In this document: positions 1 to 6,715 of the stretch, one piece after another
Numbering within the stretch: the first letter of the stretch is position 1
Layout: each line of letters starts with the position of its first letter
Source: an uncultured Planctomycetaceae bacterium
GTDB lineage: Bacteria; Planctomycetota; Planctomycetia; Planctomycetales; Planctomycetaceae
Reading direction: 5' to 3'
DNA: 19,832 bases
Assembly: GCA_903921605.1 (NCBI GenBank)
Contig: CAIXQV010000593.1
Coordinates: forward strand, 1 to 19,832
Position numbers and translations under genes: made by a program
Notes under the pieces: model-generated
What the model saw: the letters and a program-made list of their open reading frames with translations, nothing else
Told to the model about the DNA's origin: nothing
The model's database searches: none

Positions 1-125
1 GTACTAGACAACTTGCCACCATACCAAGCATTGACTGCAAGTAATAGTGCAAATACAGAAATAACCATACCTGCTTTGTCTTTTAATTTTGCTTCACGCT
101 CTGAACGCGACCCCACTGGCGGCAT
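1..125 (-). CDS. Partial small membrane protein, N-terminal part only
   Basis: This minus-strand reading frame starts with ATG at 125 and runs off the left edge after about 41 codons. A GGAG Shine-Dalgarno sequence lies 6 nt upstream of the ATG, which supports a real start. The visible protein begins MPPVGSRSEREAKLKDKAG, a charged cytoplasmic-looking segment, followed by one hydrophobic helix (about residues 20-36, MVISVFALLLAVNAWYGG). The codons (TTA, AAA, GCA) look more AT-rich than those of the genes further right. The short charged N-terminus plus one helix is loosely like small DUF4337-type membrane proteins, but that is a guess from general shape and the family cannot be assigned from 41 residues. 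An inverted-repeat element lies 30 bp upstream of its start. Confidence 0.55.
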   Translation of the reverse strand, partial: MPPVGSRSEREAKLKDKAGMVISVFALLLAVNAWYGGKLSS

Positions 126-154
126 TGGGTTCTCCGCCAAACTGAGGTACTAAA

Positions 155-311
155 GGAACAGTTTCAAATCAACTTCCCGACGTTTCCGTGACTTCAAATC
201 CCAACCCAAAACGTAAGTGAGGGATTGTGCTTCACTGTTTGCCAGCGTTTCCAGAAATCCGTCGCTGATTCTTCGGGTTGTGGTAGAGGCAACTTGTTTC
301 GGGATTGTTCC
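155..311. repeat. Inverted-repeat element, family A copy 1 (MITE/REP-like)
   Basis: A 157-bp stretch begins GGAACAGTTTCAAATCAAC and ends CAACTTGTTTCGGGATTGTTCC, so its termini are imperfect inverted repeats. Inside are two facing arms, AACCCAAAACGTAAGTGAGGG on the left and a degenerate GTCGCTGATTCTTCGGGTTG on the right. The same plan, in the same order, is present at 2567-2709 with better-conserved arms, so this looks like an older, decayed copy. No protein is encoded. I see no convincing target-site duplication here. Confidence 0.6.
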
Positions 312-841
312 TCAGGTTAAACGAACAAAATGAGTATCGACTTTCGCTTTGCAAAAGCACCTGCTTCCGCCGATTGCATCGGGATTACTTTGTCAGCAAA
401 TTAACGGGCGATGACGTCAGATAGGCACTGTCTCAGTCCTTGAATACGTAGATTTCTGCTGACGTCAGCCAAAAACAATTCCATCAAAAACAAATTTCTC
501 CCCGGCCTTGAAACAGGTTTCCCGAAATCTGGAAGAATCGTCCATCCCCGAGATGGACGAATTGCTGTGAACATGCGAACATACATAAGTATGCAAGATA
601 AAAGAGCACGCACGCTCTTCAGAAACGCACAATTCGACTGAAGAACCTTCTGCAATCAGATTTTCTTTGGGTTCTTCAGAAATATGGCCTTGGCATAGCG
701 TTTGCCTCAAGAGGTGAGCCAAGTCAATTTTCGGCCAACTTTGGTGTAGCGACTGATCGCTCACTATCTCGTCCGATCACTCGTGCCTACGCGGCTGCAA
801 TCGTTCTTCTGTATGTTGTTTCGTTGTTTAGGGAAATCGTT
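312..841. other. Gene-free stretch with dense hairpins upstream of the DUF1559 gene
   Basis: No credible gene is seen in these 530 bases. The stretch holds two copies of the palindrome TGACGTCA (412-419 and 460-467; the second lies in a 12-bp perfect palindrome at 458-469). Six short inverted repeats follow: TCGTCCATC/GATGGACGA (538-560), CATAC/GTATG (580-593), AAGAGC/GCTCTT (602-619), CTGAAGAACC/GGTTCTTCAG (638-679), CTTGGC/GCCAAG (689-723) and AGCGA/TCGCT around a CTGA loop (748-761). The promoter of the downstream gene probably lies here, but no clear -35/-10 pair stands out. Small reading frames on the minus strand lack start signals and recognisable sequence. Confidence 0.5.
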
Positions 842-1774
842 ATGAGATCTCGTCGTCGTGCATTTACGCTTATCGAGTTGTTGGTGGTGATCGCGATCAT
901 TGCCATCCTGATCGCGCTTCTGTTGCCAGCAGTGCAGCAGGCTCGCGAAGCCGCCCGCAGAACTCAGTGCAAGAACAATCTAAAGCAGATGGGGCTGGCA
1001 CTGCACAACTATCATGACACGTTTCAGATGTTCCCATACGGGGAAATGATGGGCATTGGGCAGTCGCCACCCACGGGCAGAAAGATGAATCAGAACGGTT
1101 TGGTCATGCTGCTGCCGTACATCGAACAGGCCAACTTGTACAGCACCCTGGACTTCAGCAGATCTTTTGGGAAATACTCAGGGGCAGGCGTGTCACCTCC
1201 TGCTGGCGATGTGCCAATTGCCGGTAACTTAGTTGCCAAGAACACGAAACTTGCTGCCTTCATGTGCCCATCAGATAATGGTGTCCCGTTCATCCAGGAC
1301 GACGGTATTTATTATGGTTGTGGAACGTCTGGCACCAGCTTTAAGTCTTCATACGGTCTCAGCGTCAATGGGACCCACTACAATGGCTCATGGTCGGTCG
1401 TCGGAACGACTGTCAAAACAGCGTTTGGTGGAAACTCCAATTCGACGATGCGTGACTTTACTGACGGAACGAGCAATTCTGTCCTGGTCGTTGAGAATGT
1501 CTTCGAATGTGTAAGCGGGCGCATCTCCCCTTGGTCCTGCGTTCAGCATGCCGGAACGGGCACTCGATTGATCGGCGGCATCAACAAGTTCGCGCCTCGC
1601 GGTCGTCCGGGCCAGGTTGACAATTACAACAGCAATGCAAGCTCATTGCATGTGGGTGGCTGTCAGGTATTGCTTGGCGATGGTGGAGTGCGGTTCGTTA
1701 GTGAAAATACTAATCAACTGACGCTGAACAACCTGGCTTACATTTCTGACGGACAAGTGCTGGGCGAGTTCTAG
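842..1774 (+). CDS. DUF1559 family type II/IV pseudopilin-like protein
   Basis: A 310-residue protein of the large planctomycete DUF1559 family. The N-terminus is a type IV prepilin/type II pseudopilin signal: basic RSRRRA, then [20 protein letters not shown], with the conserved Glu at residue 12. Prepilin peptidase should cut before Phe8, and the following helix continues into the family's [20 protein letters not shown] segment. The C-terminal part has the family's LHVGG...LLGDGGVRF block (about residues 269-286). ATG at 842 was chosen because AGGGA lies 7 nt upstream; an in-frame TTG at 824 would add six residues. Members occur in tens to hundreds of copies per planctomycete genome, and their role (surface or pseudopilus component) is not settled. 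It is followed by a terminator and then a lipoprotein, an arrangement often seen for this family. Confidence 0.93.
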   Translation: MRSRRRAFTLIELLVVIAIIAILIALLLPAVQQAREAARRTQCKNNLKQMGLALHNYHDTFQMFPYGEMMGIGQSPPTGRKMNQNGLVMLLPYIEQANLYSTLDFSRSFGKYSGAGVSPPAGDVPIAGNLVAKNTKLAAFMCPSDNGVPFIQDDGIYYGCGTSGTSFKSSYGLSVNGTHYNGSWSVVGTTVKTAFGGNSNSTMRDFTDGTSNSVLVVENVFECVSGRISPWSCVQHAGTGTRLIGGINKFAPRGRPGQVDNYNSNASSLHVGGCQVLLGDGGVRFVSENTNQLTLNNLAYISDGQVLGEF

Positions 1775-1930
1775 TCTTGTGCGTGGTGCCACGAGTTAGC
1801 GATTCTTCTTTCAAGCGGCGGTGGTCGGATTCCTCAGGCATCCGACGCCGTGCGTCTGACACACCGAGTTCTTAAGAATCTGGTTGTTGCAAGAGGTCGC
1901 ACTCACAACCGTCCGGTATTGATCAAAGTC

Positions 1931-1962
1931 ATAGGCGCGGACTTCGGTTCGCGCCTATTTTT
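1931..1962 (+). terminator. Intrinsic terminator with TTCG tetraloop
   Basis: ATAGGCGCGGAC (1931-1942), loop TTCG, then GTTCGCGCCTAT (1947-1958) form a 12-bp stem with one G-T wobble, followed by TTTTT. It lies about 155 bp after the DUF1559 stop. A smaller hairpin, GTCGGAT/ATCCGAC (1824-1846), precedes it. The stem ends the DUF1559 transcript ahead of the lipoprotein gene. Confidence 0.88.
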
Positions 1963-2060
1963 GTGTAACGGGCGAAATAAAGACCTCCGCAGTATCTTAT
2001 GTTTTCCGTGAATCAATGAGCTTGCGAATTGACCTTTGACCTTTGCTTTGGAGCGTTGGA

Positions 2061-2540
2061 ATGCGTCGTGGTTTTGGGCAACTTGCCCTCGGATTTGGTT
2101 TGATCTGTTTTGTGGCTGGTTGTAGTGGTGCACCTCCATTGGAGACATTAGTGCCCGTTGCAGGTTCGTTGATGGTCAACGGAAAACCGTTGGATGGGGT
2201 TACAATTACCTTCATCCCGGAGATCGCCAAGAATAACCGAGGAGGGTCCGGGACTACGGGTGTTGACGGAAGTTTCAAAGTCACCGACCTGACTCAGAAT
2301 CTTCCCGGTCTGGCTGCTGGAAAGTATACTATTGCTTACTCAAGAATGCGTTTGCCCGATGGATCAGCGCCACCAGAACCTAAAGAAGGTGAGACTATTA
2401 ATCCCGGGATTATCCGTGTGGAAACGCTTCCCACGCACTTGCAAAGTCCGGATCCGAGATCGCCGGGCAGCACGATCGATATTCCTGCGGCCGGCAACAC
2501 GGCTTTGCAGCTTCAGATCCAGGCAAGGTTGCCGAAGTAG
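2061..2540 (+). CDS. Small lipoprotein with carboxypeptidase-regulatory-like fold
   Basis: A 159-residue predicted lipoprotein. Residues 1-20 form a signal peptide ending in the lipobox VAGC, with lipidated Cys21. The mature part reads like the planctomycete transthyretin or carboxypeptidase-regulatory-like lipoproteins: VPVAGSLMVNGKPLDGVTIT (G-x-V-x-NGKPLxG strand pattern), a later TTGVDGSFKVTDL turn, then GLAAGKYTIAYS. These are beta-sandwich domains, usually without catalytic residues, exposed in the periplasm. ATG 2061 was chosen because TGGAG lies 7 nt upstream; an in-frame TTG at 2043 is also possible. The gene follows a DUF1559 gene, a recurrent planctomycete pairing, but a strong terminator separates them here, so it probably has its own promoter. 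A repeat element starts 26 bp after the stop. The function is unknown. Confidence 0.85.
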   Translation: MRRGFGQLALGFGLICFVAGCSGAPPLETLVPVAGSLMVNGKPLDGVTITFIPEIAKNNRGGSGTTGVDGSFKVTDLTQNLPGLAAGKYTIAYSRMRLPDGSAPPEPKEGETINPGIIRVETLPTHLQSPDPRSPGSTIDIPAAGNTALQLQIQARLPK

Positions 2541-2566
2541 CCAGCCATGCTGATTATGTTCGCTTA

Positions 2567-2709
2567 GGAACCGTCCCGAAATAACATCCTGTGTCTACTG
2601 AGGCGAGAAATCACAACCCGAAACGTCAGTGAGGGATTTCTCTGCAAGGCACTGATCCCTCGCTGACGCGTCGGGTTGTGATTTCGGGAACTTGTTTCGG
2701 GACTGGTCC
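2567..2709. repeat. Inverted-repeat element, family A copy 2 (MITE-like)
   Basis: A 143-bp element with imperfect terminal inverted repeats: it starts GGAACCGTCCCGAAATAAC and the complement of its end is GGACCAGTCCCGAAACAAG. It is flanked by TTA on both sides (2564-2566 and 2710-2712), a possible 3-bp target duplication. Inside are facing arms, ATCACAACCCGAAACGTCAG (from 2610) and CCCTCGCTGACGCGTCGGG (from 2657), that can form a long hairpin. It lies 26 bp after the lipoprotein stop and may serve as that gene's transcript end. It encodes no protein. Confidence 0.7.
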
Positions 2710-2884
2710 TTATCTGAACTGCGTATCGTTGCAGATCATTTTTACAGCAGGTCCTTTCTTGCGGAAAGGATTTTGGTATTGCTGCGACGCGAACGTTGAG
2801 TGCAATGGGTTGTGGAATCTCGCCAGGGTTTGTTTGTCAACGTGCACAGGTCCCGGCAAGCGGGGTGTTGACGTCGTCGCTTCA

Positions 2885-2962
2885 TCAGCCGCAGGGCGTT
2901 AGCCTCAAGTTGTTTTCCTGGGTTTCAGCTGCGAAAACCGGACGCTAACGCATTCCGGCTGA
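2885..2962. repeat. Repeat hairpin with GCGTTAGC arms
   Basis: The arms TCAGCCGCAGGGCGTTAGC (2885-2903) and GCTAACGCATTCCGGCTGA (2944-2962) are imperfect inverted repeats around a 40-nt loop. From memory, intergenic sequences with GCAGGGCGTTAGC are common in planctomycete genomes (Rhodopirellula and relatives); that recollection is unchecked. It is non-coding. Confidence 0.6.
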
Positions 2963-3259
2963 TTGATTCAACAACCCGCTATCGCCGTACCGCTCACAGA
3001 CGAATCTTTAAGTCCACGCAATCGGGCGTCAGGGCGTGCGGGGCCAAATCGCTCCGGATCCAGCCGCAGAAAATGAGCCACGTGACTCCAGGATGGTTGC
3101 GTTGGGGCGGAATGCAGCATCTTCCTTGCACACAATCGAAATGCGGGTAAAGATTAGCTTGGCAGTCAGGATCTACCGAAATCCACCATTGCACCCTTTT
3201 GAGTGATTCGGGAAGTTTGACTGTAACCGGATCTGCATTTCACGATTACTCCACGTTCA

Positions 3260-5059
3260 ATGAATTCTGTCATGACAATCAGCACTCGGGTACGGATCGG
3301 TTTGGTTGTCCTGCTCGGGTTAGTTGGGGGCGGCGTTTTCTGGTATCAGCGTTCGCCGCGGCCATTGAACGTCCTTCTGATCACGCTCGATACCACGCGT
3401 GCAGATCGACTGGGTTGTTACGGCTATTCACTGGCCCGAACACCAGTGCTCGATCGGTTGGCTCAAAAGGGAGTTCTGTTTGAACGCGCGTATGCTCCCG
3501 TGCCGTTGACATTGCCTTCTCATGCAACAATGCTGACGGGTCTCTATCCGCCCGAGCATGGCCTTCGCAATAATGGCGGAGCAGCATTGCCCTCGGGATT
3601 GCCAACACTGGCCACCGAACTTCAGGCTGCCGGTTACGACACAGGGGCCTTCGTCGCCGCGTTTGTACTGGACCATAAGTTCGGGCTGCAGCGAGGCTTC
3701 GACAAGTACGATGATGATCTGTCCCTTTCAGACCCCGGTTTGCATGGGCATCACCAGTATCGCGATGCCAGCCTGGTGATCGATGCCGCGCTGCGTTGGT
3801 TACGTCCTCGGACTCAGAAGCCCTTTTTCTGTTGGGTCCATCTTTTCGATCCCCACTACCCGTACCTCGCGCACGAGGACCGGTTTGGGGATGCATTTTC
3901 GGATCGACTCTACGATGCCGAGTTGGCGTATGTTGATGAGCAGCTCGACCGTTTATTCTCGACACTGGAGAAGACCGGTGCCCTCGAGAACACTGTGATT
4001 GTCGTCGTCGGCGACCATGGCGAAAGTCTGGGAGAGCATGGCGAATTGTCTCACAGCATGACTGTTTATGACGCGACTCTGCGGGTTCCGCTGTTGGTCG
4101 TTTCGCCCAAAGAAATTCGACCCGGACATCGTGTGGCCGAGCCGGTTTCGCTGGCCGATCTGGCTCCTACGCTTTTGGATCAACTCGGCCAGAAGCCCAT
4201 TGCCAACGCGAGCGGACGTTCCCTGCGACCTGCGCTGCGGGGAGAGACTCAGCCGTTGTTGCCTTGCTATGCAGAGACAGACGAACCTTATCACGCGGGT
4301 CATTGGTCACCTCTCCGAGCCCTGATTACTCAGAAGTGGAAATATATCCGCAGTCCTCGCGCGGAGTTGTACGATCTGATCGCTGATCCGCCGGAACTAA
4401 AGAATCTTGCCACCGAAATGCCTGATCAAGTCCTTAAGCTTGAGGAGGAACTGACAGCGTGGGAAGAGCGGATGAATGAACGCCTGGCCGACAACGTGGC
4501 GCTCACGGAACAGGAACGTCGTGCTCTGAGTGGTTTGGGATACGCATCGTATCGTGACACGAATGGCGATGAGGAACAACCGCTCCGCGACGTGAAGGAC
4601 ATGCTTCCGTATTACTACAAGTTGACCGATGCCTCTTCAATGATCGACGCCGGCAAGTACGAACTTGCAGAACCGATCCTGCGCGAAGTGCTGGCTGCAG
4701 ATGGAGACTATTTCGCGGCCCACGGCGAGCTGGGGCGATGCCTGGTGAGACTGAACAGGCTTCCGGAAGCAGTGCAGAGTTTAAGGCGTGCAATGGAACT
4801 TGACCCTGGTGCTGCGGGAGTTCAGTCGATGCTCGGAGCGACCCTGTTTATGCAAGGCGACTATCCGACCGCAGTCGAAGCACTGGAACTGGCGATTCGA
4901 TTGAATCCCGACACGTATCAGAACTACTTCAATCTTGGCATGACGCTGGAAAAGCTGGATCGGCCGGACGAGGCGATCAAGCAGTATGAAGACTGCCTGG
5001 AGCGGGCGCCCGATTTGGAGCAAGCTCGACAGCGTCTGGAAACCCTGCGCAATCGTTGA
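3260..5059 (+). CDS. Sulfatase-like alkaline-phosphatase-superfamily hydrolase with C-terminal TPR repeats
   Basis: A 599-residue protein. A signal anchor (about 12-29) is followed by a sulfatase/alkaline-phosphatase-superfamily domain (about 35-430) and a TPR region (about 450-590, repeats near 486-519, 520-553 and 554-587). Metal-site elements are visible: LDTTRAD (Asp44), HLFDPHYPY (about 195-202) and GDHGESLGEHGE (Asp252, His253). At the nucleophile position, where formylglycine sulfatases have C/S-x-P-x-R, it has TLPSHA: Thr84 replaces Cys/Ser and His88 replaces Arg. It should therefore not be matured to formylglycine and is better called a Thr-nucleophile phospho- or sulfo-hydrolase/transferase; the substrate is unknown. 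The start could also be ATG 3272, and neither start has a clear ribosome site. The anchor suggests membrane attachment with the catalytic domain outside the cytoplasm. It converges on the glycosyltransferase gene 100 bp away. Confidence 0.88.
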   Translation: MNSVMTISTRVRIGLVVLLGLVGGGVFWYQRSPRPLNVLLITLDTTRADRLGCYGYSLARTPVLDRLAQKGVLFERAYAPVPLTLPSHATMLTGLYPPEHGLRNNGGAALPSGLPTLATELQAAGYDTGAFVAAFVLDHKFGLQRGFDKYDDDLSLSDPGLHGHHQYRDASLVIDAALRWLRPRTQKPFFCWVHLFDPHYPYLAHEDRFGDAFSDRLYDAELAYVDEQLDRLFSTLEKTGALENTVIVVVGDHGESLGEHGELSHSMTVYDATLRVPLLVVSPKEIRPGHRVAEPVSLADLAPTLLDQLGQKPIANASGRSLRPALRGETQPLLPCYAETDEPYHAGHWSPLRALITQKWKYIRSPRAELYDLIADPPELKNLATEMPDQVLKLEEELTAWEERMNERLADNVALTEQERRALSGLGYASYRDTNGDEEQPLRDVKDMLPYYYKLTDASSMIDAGKYELAEPILREVLAADGDYFAAHGELGRCLVRLNRLPEAVQSLRRAMELDPGAAGVQSMLGATLFMQGDYPTAVEALELAIRLNPDTYQNYFNLGMTLEKLDRPDEAIKQYEDCLERAPDLEQARQRLETLRNR

Positions 5060-5159
5060 GACATCAGGGTGGATTGCGACACAAAGATTATCTGGAACAA
5101 CCCGCGGCTTGATTGATTGTGCGATTGATGGAGTGTTCAGTGGATCTCGTATCAGCGGA

Positions 5160-6248
5160 CTATTGGTCTGGTCCAAGAACCGCCTTTATGAACTCCCCGG
5201 CCATCTTTTCGACGCTGAAACTGGCTCTGCACTCTGAAGAGATCGCTGCCGCGCGAGAGATCCATGCGGCCCGTTCGTTCTGCAATTGAAGCATATGGGC
5301 CGAAAGATCCTGGACACTATCGGTCTCAAAGCACAGGCAATTCCAGCCTTCCCGGGCAGCGACAATTTCCGGCCCGTGGGGATCATGCCGCGAATAGAGC
5401 ATTGGAACACCGAAGCCAAGGCTTTGAGTAATCGAAAGGCCGACGGCGCCTGCGGAAATTGATGCAAGTGCCTGCCGATAAATCTCCTTCAGTCTCGCAT
5501 AATCTCCGACGTGGCCGAACATCTTAACTCGGTCAGACAAGTTCAGCTCAAGAATTCGGCGTTCGAGGTTCACTCGCTCGGGACCGTCACCCACAATCAG
5601 CAGTTTGGAGTCTGCCGGAAGCTGAGGCATCGCCATGACAAAAGCGTTCAGCATCTGCATGGGCTTCTTATCCGCCACCAGTCGACCAACGTAAAGAAAT
5701 CCGGTGCGCTCGGGGCCATCCAAAGGCTGCATTTCAGCATGCGTGTACAATGCATTTGGCGCGGCAAATGCTTCGCCACGGTATTTCAACTCGTTGATCA
5801 GGATTTCCTTCTGCTGCTCTGTGTAAACAATGAGTCCAGTCGCCAGGGAACGCTGAAAATATCGCAGCCAGTTGTCGTTACCACGACGAGAATAAACATG
5901 CCCCCACAGGATTGTGCGACGCCCAAGAATGCGTCGAATAAACGCCACCGTCCATGTGTTGATGATACGCGGATTGTATTCCAGTACCGCAGCGTCTGCC
6001 TGAATAGCAGTTCGTTGAACACCGAGCTGCAGAAGGACTCGACGCTTCAGAAAAAAGATGTTCCGCGCTGTCACAAAGACGCGCGAGCCGACAACACCCG
6101 TCTTCAAGCTTTCATAAAAGTACGTTTGTCCGCAGAGGATCGTCAACGATTCATTGAAGTGCTCGATGATTGCCTTAACAAACGCCTGCCGATAGTCACC
6201 CATCGTCGTCTGAATAAGAACATATTTGGCACTGGGTGGGGATGGCAT
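5160..6248 (-). CDS. GT4-type glycosyltransferase
   Basis: A 362-residue GT-B fold glycosyltransferase resembling family GT4. The C-terminal nucleotide-sugar half is clear: YVGRLVADKKP (about 186-196), LLIVGDGPE (about 216-224), RVKMFGHVGD, then AGAVGLSITQSLGFGVPMLY. The last segment sits where typical GT4 enzymes have E-x7-E, but here the two Glu are replaced by Gly267 and Gln275. A subset of GT4 enzymes with VGL-S-x-x-HS/QS motifs shows the same change. The N-terminal half has no obvious membrane helix, so it is probably cytoplasmic or peripheral, building cell-surface polysaccharide or glycolipid. ATG 6248 was chosen over the upstream TTG 6272, which would add eight residues; neither has a strong ribosome site. 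Donor and acceptor are unknown. The neighbours do not form a polysaccharide cluster. Confidence 0.85.
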   Translation of the reverse strand: MPSPPSAKYVLIQTTMGDYRQAFVKAIIEHFNESLTILCGQTYFYESLKTGVVGSRVFVTARNIFFLKRRVLLQLGVQRTAIQADAAVLEYNPRIINTWTVAFIRRILGRRTILWGHVYSRRGNDNWLRYFQRSLATGLIVYTEQQKEILINELKYRGEAFAAPNALYTHAEMQPLDGPERTGFLYVGRLVADKKPMQMLNAFVMAMPQLPADSKLLIVGDGPERVNLERRILELNLSDRVKMFGHVGDYARLKEIYRQALASISAGAVGLSITQSLGFGVPMLYSRHDPHGPEIVAAREGWNCLCFETDSVQDLSAHMLQLQNERAAWISRAAAISSECRASFSVEKMAGEFIKAVLGPDQ

Positions 6249-6715
6249 GCGAGTACAACCAGGAGATAGCAATACGCGGGAATCGCAAAAGGGGACATTC
6301 TACTCATTTTATCGTTTTGGTCAGCCAGTGAATACCGCCAGCCGGTTTGTCCCGAACACGTCTGTGATGTAGCGACTTGGGTGGGAAACAGTCTTGTTGA
6401 TGTGGGTTGGAGAGGAGTAGACAGAGCCGGCGGACACCTGACCAAGCGTCCACATTTCAACTTGGCCGCAGCGTAGCGAATACACCCGTCGGACAGCAAA
6501 GTCGAAGCGCTCGAGCGTAATGGAAACCGTGAAATTTTGCAAATCGCGTTACCGGCCGCTGGCATGTACTGAGGCGGGTCTTTCCCGGACTTCAGTGGAG
6601 CCAAACACAGCCGACGCCAGCCGCGTGGGAATCATCCATCGCTATGGCGGGGACGAAAGGGATGACGCATCGATCGCCTCGTACGTTTTGCTCAGCGTGG
6701 TGGTCGGGGCGATCG
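6249..6715. other. Gene-free stretch between two minus-strand genes
   Basis: No confident gene is seen in these 467 bases. An inverted repeat, CGATCGCC (6671-6678) and GGCGATCG (6708-6715), abuts the stop codon of the minus-strand membrane-protein gene. It could be a 3-prime stem, but no T-run follows on that strand. A 73-codon minus-strand frame (6321-6542, TTG start) has a protein-like residue mix but no ribosome site, and I do not call it a gene. The promoter of the glycosyltransferase should be here. Confidence 0.4.

Larger units (their letters stand above)
2541..3259. other. Gene-free stretch between lipoprotein and sulfatase-like gene
   Basis: These 719 bases hold the family A repeat (2567-2709), a short hairpin TCCTTTC/GAAAGGA followed by TTTT (2752-2774, weakly terminator-like), and a second repeat hairpin (2885-2962). 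From 2963 to 3259 I see no repeat and no credible coding frame. No convincing promoter was found for the gene starting at 3260. Confidence 0.5.

Noticed and set aside
401..764. Two overlapping minus-strand frames of 84 and 99 codons
   Set aside because: No ribosome sites or recognisable sequence; the region is better explained by inverted repeats.
2678..2902. 74-codon frame starting inside the family A repeat
   Set aside because: It begins in a mobile-type repeat and ends in another repeat hairpin; residue content is not protein-like.
3217..3245. TTGACT as a -35 box for the sulfatase-like gene
   Set aside because: No acceptable -10 box at 16-18 nt distance.
3381..3965. 194-codon frame antisense to the sulfatase-like gene
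   Set aside because: Shadow frame, very Arg/His-rich, no motifs.
5511..6269. 252-codon plus-strand frame opposite the glycosyltransferase
   Set aside because: The minus-strand frame has clear GT4 motifs; this one has none.
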